Origin: Gracilaria gracilis
Lineage: Eukaryota; Rhodophyta; Florideophyceae; Gracilariales; Gracilariaceae
NCBI GenBank assembly: GCA_030374805.1
Contig: JARGSG010000234.1
Location: 1 to 20,414, forward strand
Direction: 5' to 3'
Length of the DNA: 20,414 nt
The notes below the pieces were generated by a model, which made no database searches, was not told the DNA's origin, and was given only the letters and a program-made list of their open reading frames with translations. Made by a program: the position numbers and the translations under genes. Positions 1 to 8,323 of the stretch are shown here, one piece after another. The first letter of the stretch is position 1, and every line of letters begins with the position of its first letter.

Positions 1-763
1 ACATATGGTATCGCAAACTTCCATTTTGTGAAATAAAATCGGTGTGGACGCTCCTGCATGAAAAACAATCACCCCGCCCTACCAAGACAGACTTCGGGGG
101 AATGTGGACGAGGCCAACTTTGCTCACACGAGACAGTGCTCTTACTTTCTCTCCTGCAAGCGCAATGGACTTGTGTGCCCCCTCACAGACCCAAATTGCC
201 GCTCCACCGCTACTTGTGCAGATAACAAAGTAGCCAGGATTCCCCTGGCCGCTCAAAGTATCCTCACGGTTCAACCCAGGAAAGTCCGAGTGCAGCATTT
301 GTCGCCCGCAGTTCACCGAAGTGTATAGCCAACGCCCTCCAGTCCTTGGCATGAACATTTTCTTAGAACCCTCTCCGGTTCCTTTTATTGTACAAGAAAA
401 TTGTCTCTGAAGTCCTGCTTTTCGGTTGTTTGCCACCCGAAGCAATGCCATGATCTGACCCAGACGGCAATCAACGAGCGCACGAGCTCGTACAGCCCAG
501 ACCCGGTTTGGATTCTGTTCAATCGATTCCGTTATTCCCGTCCACGTGCTTATATAACGTCCGCAACCCTCTTTAGACATCATATGATCCTTCTCCAATC
601 CTTCATTCAGGATCGTGTTCCACTCCTTCCGATTATTCAGTTCTTTAAGTTCATGTTCTCCAGGAAAATTCGTAACCATTTCTTGTACTAAGGATGAAAA
701 GAATCCAGTTGAGTCTCGCAATTTACATAACGCCTCGCCCGGACAGAATTTGGAATCTGTTCG
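1..763 (-). CDS. 2-oxoglutarate/Fe(II) dioxygenase domain, partial, runs off left edge
   Basis: The minus strand is open in one frame from just after a TGA (764-766) to the window edge, about 254 codons with no stop. The frame contains HSDF with its His at 290-292 and Asp at 284-286, a GAAIWVCEGAHKS stretch, then IPPKSVLVGRGD, a second His at 44-46 and an Arg at 11-13. His-x10-Arg after an upstream HxD is the iron and 2-oxoglutarate ligand pattern of double-stranded beta-helix dioxygenases; the GAHK and GD spacing resembles the PhyH-like group. Such enzymes hydroxylate proteins, metabolites or methylated bases; the substrate cannot be read here. No initiation codon is needed, because the coding-like sequence continues upstream in another frame (see 750-1149). 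It is either the C-terminal part of the ParB protein or a broken neighbour. The family call is fairly sure; an intact gene is not. Confidence 0.55.
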
Positions 764-1149
764 TCATTCAAAAACCCTTCCAGAATGCAATATCCTTTCT
801 CGAACAACTGGGCTTGCCGTTGCGCAAAGTAAGCAATCGCTACATCATCCTCAACTACAGCAGCAGTCCACAGTTGCTGGTCAACAGTCTTTCCTGCCAC
901 TTCTTCCTCCTTTAACAATACGTCTTCTAAACCATTTGCGCGGTAGTACTCATACGCTGCATGCCAGTGCACTATATGATGCGTGTCGCGTAAATCTGCC
1001 AACGTAATTATGCGCAAGCATTCTTGCCCTGTGTCCTTGCGGCACAAATATACTCCGCAACCAAGGCCCCTTCGCCTCAATTGGATTCCTGAATTCTCTT
1101 CTTTCCAAGAGGCCGTGCCTAAGCTCTTTCCCCGTCTACTTCCTCATCC
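750..1149 (-). pseudogene. Coding-like segment leading into the dioxygenase domain
   Basis: From just after two in-frame TGAs (a TGA-GGA-TGA run ending near 1144) this frame stays open to a TAG near 688. It reads like real protein, with WHAAYEYYRANGLEDVLL and, near 750-800, LFEKGYCILEGFLNDEQ. The latter is typical of the start of PhyH-like 2-oxoglutarate dioxygenases (F..GY.IL.GFL...EI). The sense of the protein then continues in the frame of the 1-763 entry (SKFCPGEALCKLRDSTGFF), so the reading frame switches between about 745 and 763. I found no GT-AG pair that joins the two frames cleanly. A one-base indel, in the genome or in the assembly, is the simplest explanation. Confidence 0.45.
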
Positions 1150-2165
1150 TCATCTGTCCCTTTCTATTATCTGCCGCCATCCTGAAGAGCTTGGGATCTT
1201 GGTAACTAGTCTTGTCCATGGTGGGAAAGCAAGTCCTTCGAACGGAGCATCTACACCAGTTATTCCTATTGGTAGCTTATCTGGGACATCATCCTCGAAT
1301 TTGCGTCGTCTGGGACCCACAAATTCAAGTGCCTGAACTTTTTTGGGTTCCGTGTTCCTCATTATTGCCTTTCTTTGTCCCCACGTTGCGAATCATTTGT
1401 TCAGATTCTCGCGTCTTATCAACATCAGTGTCACAATCTTTATTTGCTCCGTACAGCACAGAGAACTGCACCATTTCCAAGTGCTCGATGATTTCCTCCA
1501 TCTTGCGCTGGTCCAGTTTTCGGAACTTTTTCACGATGTCGTCCACATTCAGAACTCCCGGGGCAAACAAAGCGTCTTTGGCCATCGGTAGAGTCCACAA
1601 TCTTCCTACGCTTCCTTTTTCCCTGCTTTCGTCTTCCAGTGTTTGGTCGAGAACCTCCCTTGGATTTCTTGGAAGTACTTCCCGTTGTTTCTCTTGGATT
1701 TTTGGTTGCTCTTGTTTCTGATTCTCCACAAGATGGAGGTTCCGTGATTTGGGGTTTTTTCTCTCGATGCGGACGGTGTAACAAAATCTTTTGATCTTGT
1801 AAATGCACCTACGCCTTCTTCTGAAATACTTTCTCTTCTAGTCTTCTGCTGTAAAGCAAACCGTTCAGCAGTGTTCGAATCTCCCGGACGACACAGTTGC
1901 GGCAACTCCGATATACATGCGTCGTTCAGGTTAGTGGCATTCTCCCTCACAACGTCTCCCAGATCTTTCCCAACAATGCTCACCAGAAATTTTCGAACTT
2001 GTCTTAAACGAAGCCTTCTTTCCTCGATCTCGTCTGGTTTTAGACTTAAACTGCCGGAATCCCACCATGTTATGCACATTAGCCACATTCAGTTGCACAG
2101 TTTCACTATTTGTCGCTTTCACCCCCATCCTGTAATAGTTCTCCCACACTTCTATTGTGGTAATT
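1150..2165 (-). pseudogene. Frame-disrupted linker between ParB-fold frame and dioxygenase
   Basis: No single frame covers this kilobase, but protein-like pieces follow one another on the minus strand. They include TTIEVWENYYRMGVKATNSE (about 2165-2090), DEIEERRLRLRQVRKFLVSI (about 2030-1970), a Lys/Arg-rich stretch with GKRKRRK (about 1640), LNVDDIVKKFRKLDQRKMEE (about 1550-1490) and QALEFVGPRRRKFEDDVPDK (about 1335-1275). The last piece ends at TGA near 1150. Moving along, the frame shifts by one base at about 2165, 2060, 1795, 1590 and 1340, each time as if one extra base were present; the last switch falls in a run of six A. A basic, charged linker joining the ParB and oxygenase parts is plausible. 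Decay, clustered assembly error or unusual decoding could each account for the shifts. Confidence 0.4.
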
Positions 2166-3293
2166 TGCCGTGCGCTCCACTTGGTTATACAGAATCTTGA
2201 CGTTGGCATAAAACGAGGACATCACGGTGTAAAAAGCACCCGCCCCACGGCCGCTTTCGATTCTTCCAATCGCACATGCCAAACAAAGTTTAAACCCATC
2301 CAAAGGCATTCCCCACAGAATCGAGTTTGACAAATGAACTAGGCCAAGTGAAGGGCATTTCGTAAAGGCGGCCTCCAAAATCTTGAATACTTCATCGTCT
2401 TTGGCCATCCTGTATGCAATGTTCGCATAACGTAGAATTTGCCTGACCTGAAGATCGCCTAAAGCACCAGTGCTCTTCACCATCGCTGCCACGTCTACCA
2501 CCCGTAGTTGCGACATTGTGACTGTTCTTCTCTCAATGGCTGCTTTCACATGCGAAACGCAGGCGTGCAAATTGTCCATGACGTTCATCGGCAACACTTG
2601 CTGCGAGTTCTGATTCAAAACCGCACCAAGGCCAAGCACTTCAAACATTGAAAGCAGTGTGCCATCCGCCTTCGAAAACAAGGTGGCTTCATAATTTTCC
2701 AACAGGTTCCTGAAATAGTTTGCGATGTCAGGGTTCTGGCTCTCGGCTAACCGCCTGAATGCTTTTAGCCTATGGCGCCCGTCCACAATCCAGCATTCCT
2801 TGACGACACGCTCGTACCGGTCCTCACCCATCACGAAATACGCACCTGGTACATCTTCTTTCGCTCTACTTTGGAGAGCAACAGAAATGCGTCCCAGTTC
2901 TGGAAGATTCAAAGCCTTGCTGAACTTTTGCTCGAGGATTTCAATATGCCCATTCCTTATGGCACGCAAGGGATCTGAAGGTTCAACGGCCAGCGTTAAT
3001 AGATTGATACGAACAACTCTTCGTTCAAATTTGTCAAAGTCGATCTCTGGAATGGCTAGCCTCTTCGTTGCTTCTTCAATGGCCTTCTCGGTACTGGTAC
3101 CCCCAAATTCATCTACATGTACTACTTCGTCATCATCGACTGCCACAACATCGTCTCTATCATCATATTGCGCATCGTGTTGACGCTGTTGTGGTGGCTG
3201 CGGTTCTGGGCCAGGTAGAATGTCATCTTCATACTCCACAGGGTTGCATGGCCGTTGATTCGACTCGTTCACTCTTTCGGTCGATGGAACCAT
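2106..3293 (-). CDS. ParB/Srx-fold nuclease-like protein
   Basis: 395 residues from the first ATG (3293); the frame is open 36 bases further to a GTG and on to a TGA, but ATG is the sensible eukaryotic start. Residues 20-65 are acidic and proline/glutamine-rich. Residues about 92-183 form a ParB/sulfiredoxin-like domain: VRINLLTLAVEPSDPLRA, a LGRISVAL strand, then WIVDGRHRLKAFRRL (168-182), which matches the DGxHRxxA box of ParB/Srx proteins. In that superfamily this box binds nucleotide or phosphate (CTP in bacterial ParB) or supports nuclease or phosphotransfer activity. Residues 260-310 are helical (DVAAMVKSTGALGDLQVRQI) and could be a DNA-binding helix-turn-helix, but this is weak. It is transcribed divergently from the methyltransferase-SET gene. 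It ends at TAG, although coding-like sequence continues in a shifted frame from about 2165, so the true C-terminus may be longer. The domain call is good; the function is unknown. Confidence 0.65.
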   Translation of the reverse strand: MVPSTERVNESNQRPCNPVEYEDDILPGPEPQPPQQRQHDAQYDDRDDVVAVDDDEVVHVDEFGGTSTEKAIEEATKRLAIPEIDFDKFERRVVRINLLTLAVEPSDPLRAIRNGHIEILEQKFSKALNLPELGRISVALQSRAKEDVPGAYFVMGEDRYERVVKECWIVDGRHRLKAFRRLAESQNPDIANYFRNLLENYEATLFSKADGTLLSMFEVLGLGAVLNQNSQQVLPMNVMDNLHACVSHVKAAIERRTVTMSQLRVVDVAAMVKSTGALGDLQVRQILRYANIAYRMAKDDEVFKILEAAFTKCPSLGLVHLSNSILWGMPLDGFKLCLACAIGRIESGRGAGAFYTVMSSFYANVKILYNQVERTANYHNRSVGELLQDGGESDK

Positions 3294-3959
3294 TACTTCG
3301 CGCTTCTTGGCTCTGCTTCCTTGGTGCACAGAAAAGGTAGTACTTCTCGGTGAAATTCCCAGTCACCACGAGGCGAACACGAAAAAGCGACACAGGGTAA
3401 ACTGTTCTTCTTGTAATGTACCAAAGCTAAGACTCAACACATTGCTCCGCGTCCGCATTCGTCCATGGTGTATGACCAGGGGCTCTTGTCCCAAAATATA
3501 ACTTGAATGCTTCATGTCCTAGGACACCATGAAAAAGTGGTTCATGTTCTTGCATCACGGAATTTTCAAAAAAAGTTTTTTGTAAATAAATACCAATTTT
3601 TTGGAAACACCCCGCGCGCTTTGCACGAACATGAACCAAGTTTTCGCCATGTCCTAGGACATGGCCCCCCGGCAATATTGCTTTCTTTTTCAAGGATTCG
3701 GTCGCATTCCCAGAGCGCTCGCTGTTCATCAACGAGCTTCTTTCCGGATCATTTTCATCGCGCATCCGCAAACACTACCATACTGCGCCACCTTCAAAAC
3801 GTAAACAAGTTCATTGCAGGCATTACGAACGAGCTTTAATCCCTCCAACACTGTTGAGGCCATACTTGAAACTCTCTTTTCTTCAAGACGCAGGATTATT
3901 TTGTCGAAGCGCCTCTGCTCTATTTGGCCATCCGCCTTTCCTAGCACCAGAGTCGCAAC
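3294..3959. promoter_or_regulatory. Divergent intergenic region with an inserted palindrome repeat
   Basis: This region separates the start codons of the ParB-fold gene (minus) and the methyltransferase-SET gene (plus), so promoters for both must lie here. It contains one complete repeat unit (3433-3664) with two TGTCCTAGGACA palindromes at 3515 and 3650. No clear TATA box was seen. Minus-strand sequence at about 3665-3960 is weakly protein-like (for example VLEGLKLVRNACNELVYVLK near 3830-3880) in more than one frame, so remnants of an older gene are possible. Confidence 0.5.
3433..3664 (+). repeat. Isolated A-type repeat unit (spacer plus 151-bp inverted repeat)
   Basis: A single copy of the unit that is tandemly repeated at 13991-17988. 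The 80-base spacer (CTCAACACATTGCTCC... to ...GAATGCTT) is at 3433-3512. It is followed by an imperfect inverted repeat, 3513-3663, whose outer ends are CATGTCCTAGGACA and the 16-bp palindrome CATGTCCTAGGACATG. Arms of about 40 bp flank a central A/T-rich part and a CCCGCGCGC box. No coding capacity is likely. Confidence 0.9.
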
Positions 3960-6900
3960 ATGACGACAAAGGCCATTCGTACCATTACTTGCTTTTTAGC
4001 CTGCCGCGAAGTATGGCTCGAGCAATGCCCGGAAGTAGTAACGCAAGCTCAGAATTACGCATCATTCGCGAAATGGATAAGGCAGTTGGAGGAGGCTAAA
4101 AGGTCTGCAGGTGAGCCTTCACCACATCCTCCCGCTGTGGCCAACCTTCTTCACGTGCTTCTAGACGGAAGGGACATCAGAAATTACGAAACCGCAAGCT
4201 TGGCTGTGGGGGGGTTGTTTAATCAACACCTTCACAATTACTACCGCATCGCTTTTGCTACCGATATGCACCCTGGAGAGTCAGACCGCCGAGTACGGCA
4301 GTTTGTTTTGCATTTATGCAACTGTAGACTCCGCTGGTATCCTTACACCTCTTTACTGGTTCCATTCTTTACTTGTTCTGTTTTTCGCCCAGCTCGAACA
4401 ACGGCGAAACAAAAGGACAGTATTTTCCTCACGGAACCATCAACAAGGTGGGAACAACTTTTGTTCTTATCCGCCCTGGTGCATATATCAAAGTTTCGGA
4501 AGGACAAAGGCTCTCACATCCCATCCCTGAAGAGATTAGGTCGAAAGGGAGCCCAACGTATTGGGAAATCCATACAGCTGCTTGTACGCGCTTGGGACCG
4601 ATTTTCTTTTTATCTGGGTTTCCAGAGCGTGGAGCAACTATGCACTCCTTACGTTTTTCTCGATAACAACCTGGTATACAAAGTGGTCGATTCCCGATCG
4701 GATGGCTATGTTTCAAGGCGTTCTGCGAAAGAATTTCATATATCCCCGAGTCTAACACATGATCCGACGCAAGTTTCCCAGTTCGCCTTATCTATCACAG
4801 ACACAATTGACAACAGCTTGCGTGAAATTGTATCCGATTTCCTTTCTGATATATATGCAGTAACGGAATACGACGAATTATACTCGTGCCAAGACCAAGG
4901 TCCCTTCCGTTTTTATGAATCATTGAAGGTGCCGACCTCCTGTAGTACCCCCTCTGCTTCTCAACACACACATATGGACACTGATCTTCTCCCCAACCAT
5001 TTTCTTCGGTATCCCTACGCTTTGACTGCCAATATTCGCAGTTCGGTGGAGATGTACAAATCACCAAAAACGGTGCCCCACCGGGTCCTTTTGAGGATCC
5101 GATGTCGACCACCTTCTGATACGCCGCTTTCAAAGCAACCACCCCGCAAGAGAAGAAAAAGTGATGCACCAAAAACTGCCTCTGGTTCTACCGTATACAA
5201 CGTCCCGAAACCGCTGCACCGCCGAACTCTCAACGATTTGTTGCGCACCCCACCACTCAATGCGGGAAAAGGTGCGTCAAGTGAAGAAGATGCAAATCCG
5301 GGAGCTTCCGTCCCAGAACTGGCGGCGATTAAACAGCGTGACTTGCATTCGGCAATCAGCAATCTTTACAACATCGTTGGGGACAAGTTTGCTCTCCTGG
5401 ATACTGGGTTCGAGAACTTCGCAAATGCTTTGAGGCTGAAGTACGGACATTTGAACATCATTGGTAAAACGCAACTTGTTCTAATTGATCCTCCTCGTAA
5501 TATTCGCGACTACTCGTACGATACCCTCAATCACGACCAAATAATAATGACGGTACGTCTGATTGGGAAACTCCTTCGCCCTGGAGGTCATGCACTCATT
5601 TTGTCGTCATTTCAGATGGCGCAAACCTGGATAGAGCTGTTTACAAAGGCCCCGAATCTCCCGGCAACGAAACTTCGTTGTGAAGATTTCGAAGCAGATA
5701 TGGAAGACACTGACGATGATAGTAGCAGTGATGAAAGTGAAGAGGGCGAAAGTACTGGACGTACACCAACAACACCTCCCCACCGTAAGAGCAGCTTAAC
5801 TAAATCAACATTCACTGTCGATCAAGTTCCAATCGTGTTCTCATGGCATCCTTCTCAAAACAAGGGCAGCAGTTCGAAAAGAAAGAATTCCATTCTCGTA
5901 AACATGAATGAGTACGCGATACACGTGAAGAGAAATGGTCTCACTTCCGCAAACGAATTCGAAATGGAAAACACGGACAGAAATTTCAACTTCGTCGGGT
6001 GTTCTTACCCACCTTGGAAAAACACAATAAACAATATCAAAGATCTCCCACCACACGAGCAGGTTCGGGTAACTTTTAACCCAAGTGCCCCAGATGGTAC
6101 CGATTCCAGAAACTCAACGGATACAATTGGTTCTCGTGTCAAGACTTACGCTCTACGAAGTGATCAAAAACCGATCGCACTGATCCAAGAACTTATTGCT
6201 CGCTACTCCAGGCCTGGCGACATTGTGATCGACTTTTTTGCTGGAACGTTCTCAACAGCGATAGCCGCAATGTCACTGCCAGGACACCGCCGTTTCTTTG
6301 GTTGTGAAATAGACGTACGGTGTCATGCAGCTGCAAAGCTGAACTTTCTTATTGCTCTCTCGAAGACGATATACTACAGGGCAAACGATATCTTGTTTGA
6401 TATGGGCCTGTATAAAAAAGCTATGTGCCTTATAACTACTGTGGTTCGGCTTCTCACATGCGGAAGTGTGGAGAATGCCGTGTTTCCAGGGAACCTGTAC
6501 TTGAAACGTGTTGATCCACTTACCGTTCTCGCTGGTGACAAGCGCTGGAGAGCTCCCGCTCCATATCCGCATTACCAAAGGTTTTCTAGTGCCATACTTG
6601 CAGCACTGAGCTCAATGTGGAACGATCATGCTTTTGTCCGAATGGCAAACAGTACACCATTCCAAAAATGGACGGAACGTTACCAAGGGCTTCTGCAACA
6701 GGTGAGCATGGAAGATCTGTTACTGGTGGAAAGTTCTGCGAACAACCTCATTATTGCAAAGAGTACCATACAGCACCCACTCGCCGGTAAAGGTGCATTT
6801 GCGGCCCAAACGTTTCGAAAAGACCAGGTCATCTGCCAGTATTACGGCACTTTAGTCTACCACGACCTTACCAAGAGGCACCAGGAGGTGAAAAGTGCCT

Positions 6901-7322
6901 ATTCGTGTTCTCATAATTACGGACATGGTGTTCTGGCAGTGGACTGCCAAAGATTTGCAGAGTACGCAATCCAAGTTTCAGTTCGTCCTGCAGCATTCCC
7001 AGACGTGACAACTATAGATAAGAAAAACGGTCTCAAAACAGTATATGTCGTACCGTTTAAGTTCTGTACTGCAGCATACATTAATGATTACAACTACCAC
7101 CATATGGATAAGCAGTTCCAGGCAGCAATGAACAATCGAATTCCTGACGCACACCGCCGTGTGCCAAATGTTCAGTTTCAACTTAAAACTGACAATATTA
7201 GTCACCCAGATCACCTCGAGAATCAGGCAATGATCAACGTCATTGCAACTCGAACGATCAACCCTGGACAGGAGCTCTTTACTTCGTACGAAAAATGCGG
7301 TGTGGTAACATCTCTCTGCTAG
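3960..7322 (+). CDS. DNA N6A/N4C methyltransferase-SET domain fusion protein
   Basis: 1120 residues, ATG to TAG, uninterrupted. Residues 1-450 are unrecognised, with a nuclear-localisation-like PPRKRRK at 394-400. Residues about 500-800 are a beta-class amino-methyltransferase with motif order IV-TRD-X-I. Motif IV is LVLIDPPR (506-513), followed by LLRPGGHALILSS; a target-recognition-like insert carries an acidic linker (581-597). Motif X is around 728-752, then motif I as GDIVIDFFAGTFSTAIAA (753-770) and RRFFGCEID. Residues about 926-1113 are a SET domain: GKGAFAAQTFRKDQVICQYYG (the usual GxGxxA start), FCTAAYINDY (1035-1044) where NHSC normally lies, and IATRTINPGQELFTSYE (the GEEL..Y end). 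There is no Cys-rich post-SET. The family roles are methylation of DNA adenine or cytosine and of protein lysine. Motif IV has Arg where Tyr/Phe/Trp is usual, so DNA catalysis is uncertain. It is divergent from the ParB-fold gene. Confidence 0.8.
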   Translation: MTTKAIRTITCFLACREVWLEQCPEVVTQAQNYASFAKWIRQLEEAKRSAGEPSPHPPAVANLLHVLLDGRDIRNYETASLAVGGLFNQHLHNYYRIAFATDMHPGESDRRVRQFVLHLCNCRLRWYPYTSLLVPFFTCSVFRPARTTAKQKDSIFLTEPSTRWEQLLFLSALVHISKFRKDKGSHIPSLKRLGRKGAQRIGKSIQLLVRAWDRFSFYLGFQSVEQLCTPYVFLDNNLVYKVVDSRSDGYVSRRSAKEFHISPSLTHDPTQVSQFALSITDTIDNSLREIVSDFLSDIYAVTEYDELYSCQDQGPFRFYESLKVPTSCSTPSASQHTHMDTDLLPNHFLRYPYALTANIRSSVEMYKSPKTVPHRVLLRIRCRPPSDTPLSKQPPRKRRKSDAPKTASGSTVYNVPKPLHRRTLNDLLRTPPLNAGKGASSEEDANPGASVPELAAIKQRDLHSAISNLYNIVGDKFALLDTGFENFANALRLKYGHLNIIGKTQLVLIDPPRNIRDYSYDTLNHDQIIMTVRLIGKLLRPGGHALILSSFQMAQTWIELFTKAPNLPATKLRCEDFEADMEDTDDDSSSDESEEGESTGRTPTTPPHRKSSLTKSTFTVDQVPIVFSWHPSQNKGSSSKRKNSILVNMNEYAIHVKRNGLTSANEFEMENTDRNFNFVGCSYPPWKNTINNIKDLPPHEQVRVTFNPSAPDGTDSRNSTDTIGSRVKTYALRSDQKPIALIQELIARYSRPGDIVIDFFAGTFSTAIAAMSLPGHRRFFGCEIDVRCHAAAKLNFLIALSKTIYYRANDILFDMGLYKKAMCLITTVVRLLTCGSVENAVFPGNLYLKRVDPLTVLAGDKRWRAPAPYPHYQRFSSAILAALSSMWNDHAFVRMANSTPFQKWTERYQGLLQQVSMEDLLLVESSANNLIIAKSTIQHPLAGKGAFAAQTFRKDQVICQYYGTLVYHDLTKRHQEVKSAYSCSHNYGHGVLAVDCQRFAEYAIQVSVRPAAFPDVTTIDKKNGLKTVYVVPFKFCTAAYINDYNYHHMDKQFQAAMNNRIPDAHRRVPNVQFQLKTDNISHPDHLENQAMINVIATRTINPGQELFTSYEKCGVVTSLC

Positions 7323-7475
7323 TGAAATAATAGAATCATTCCTTCAAAGTGTACAGCCGTTCTTATATTGAGATGAGTGGTCGCGGTGTTTAGAATTTAA
7401 TGGACACGTTTTCTTTGATGAATACCGCGAGGTGTACTACAGAACTCGGTAGAAAACGGCTGAGCACGTTAAGTG

Positions 7476-7805
7476 ATGGATTTGTGGGATGATAGGTACC
7501 TGATTTCAAGGATGTTCAATGATTTGGTTATTGCAGACAACCATACGTTGAATAACACGCACATTGCAACTTTCAGAAAGGCAATGAACGCTCCGGAAGA
7601 TGTTTTGTACAATGTTGCTCGAAAGTTAGACATGGATAGTGCTGGTGGGTTTTGGCGAGATAATCAAATGAAGTGGCGAAGATATCAGCAAATTGTTGTG
7701 GATGCTAAGAGTAGGGGAATCGGTAGAAAAAAAGGGGGTTCTGAAACGACTATCTGTTTTCGTACTGCGCGTAGACAGTGTACCAGACTGCTAGACCTCG
7801 GTTAG
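7476..7805 (+). CDS. Small hypothetical protein, possibly truncated
   Basis: 109 residues from ATG at 7476 (a GTG lies directly in front). The first 75 residues read like a folded, helical protein: WDDRYLISRMFNDLVIADNH, then RKAMNAPEDVLYNVARKLDM and GGFWRDNQMKWRRYQQIV. No family was recognised. After a Lys/Gly-rich homopolymer stretch (AAAAAAAGGGGG near 7727-7739) the sense is less convincing. Another plus-strand frame, 7775-7891, reads as protein (MRADMPSELHKSYRECCRLL) to a TGA at 7889. The gene may therefore be a frameshifted longer gene whose indel sits in that homopolymer. Confidence 0.35.
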   Translation: MDLWDDRYLISRMFNDLVIADNHTLNNTHIATFRKAMNAPEDVLYNVARKLDMDSAGGFWRDNQMKWRRYQQIVVDAKSRGIGRKKGGSETTICFRTARRQCTRLLDLG

Positions 7806-8048
7806 ATTTTGGCGTGATGCGGGCGGACATGCCAAGTGAGCTCCACAAGTCGTACAGGGAATGTTGCCGTCTGCTCAGCGATAGAAGATGAACACAGCCA
7901 ACGGATGCATGCTGTTGGCTATTTCCACCCTTAACAAGGACGTATGGTTACATATAGTCTACGACAGTGCTTTTCAGCTTCTGAAGCAATGCACAGAACA
8001 AACTATGATTAAACCCAACAAAACTGTGGTACAAAACTGTGGTACACA

Positions 8049-8084
8049 AACATGAACCGGGTTTTGGCTTTGTCCTAGGACATG
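8049..8084 (+). repeat. Half copy of the A-type inverted repeat
   Basis: AACATGAACC, a diverged middle, then TTTGTCCTAGGACATG match the right arm of the A-type unit, including an exact TGTCCTAGGACA at 8071-8082. The left arm and spacer are absent. It shows that the element is dispersed outside the array and has decayed here. Confidence 0.8.
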
Positions 8085-8133
8085 CGGTATACATATTTGA
8101 AAAATACTGTTCACAATTTTGAACACCTGTACA

Positions 8134-8165
8134 ACGTGTAGAATGCAAAAGTGCATTTTACACGT
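8134..8165. other. Near-perfect 14-bp hairpin
   Basis: ACGTGTAGAATGCA (8134-8147), loop AAAG, then TGCATTTTACACGT (8152-8165). There is one mismatch, which pairs as G-U in RNA. It lies about 160 bases upstream of the USP-like start codon. It could be a terminator, processing or regulatory structure, or the core of a small inverted-repeat element; no T-run follows. Confidence 0.6.
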
Positions 8166-8323
8166 GGAGGATTGTTTCTCGCGACGCAGCTTTTGCAAAT
8201 CGTGAGAGCTTGCTCCACTCCATCTGCAGCAATCGTGGACATTGACGAGAAGCTCATTTCAACCCTTTGTTCTCTCACATTGAGGTTATCGACTTGCCAC
8301 ATGCATGTCGCTGGAATCCGAAA

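Larger units (their letters stand above)
7323..8323. other. Intergenic region with small ORF, half repeat and hairpin
   Basis: One kilobase between the methyltransferase-SET gene and the USP-like gene, both on the plus strand. It holds the small ORF at 7476-7805, a second protein-like frame at 7775-7891, a 13-base tandem duplication (CAAAACTGTGGTA at 8019-8031 and 8032-8044), a half copy of the A-type inverted repeat and a strong hairpin. No RNA gene was recognised. Confidence 0.5.

Noticed and set aside
42..691. Plus-strand frames over the left end
   Set aside because: The minus strand has a 254-codon open frame with dioxygenase ligands here; the plus frames are its shadows.
1143..1152. Reassignment of TGA to a sense codon, suggested by in-frame TGAs near 1145 and at 19138
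   Set aside because: The intact 384-aa and 555-aa genes both end at TGA, with further stops soon after at least in the Myb-like gene, so TGA acts as a stop here.
700..1260. Short introns to explain the frame breaks in the minus-strand gene
   Set aside because: The candidate GT...AG pairs examined at about 755 and 1145 gave the wrong phase, implausibly short introns or poor acceptors. Not excluded, but not supported.
3729..3947. Minus-strand frame in the divergent promoter, weakly protein-like
   Set aside because: It starts only at GTG, overlaps another equally protein-like frame, and has no link to the ParB-fold start. Kept only as a remark.
6000..6023. YPPW (residues 683-686 of the methyltransferase-SET protein) as an MT-A70-type DPPW motif
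   Set aside because: It lies in the target-recognition region, lacks the Asp, and a proper motif IV with downstream PGG context already exists at 506-544.
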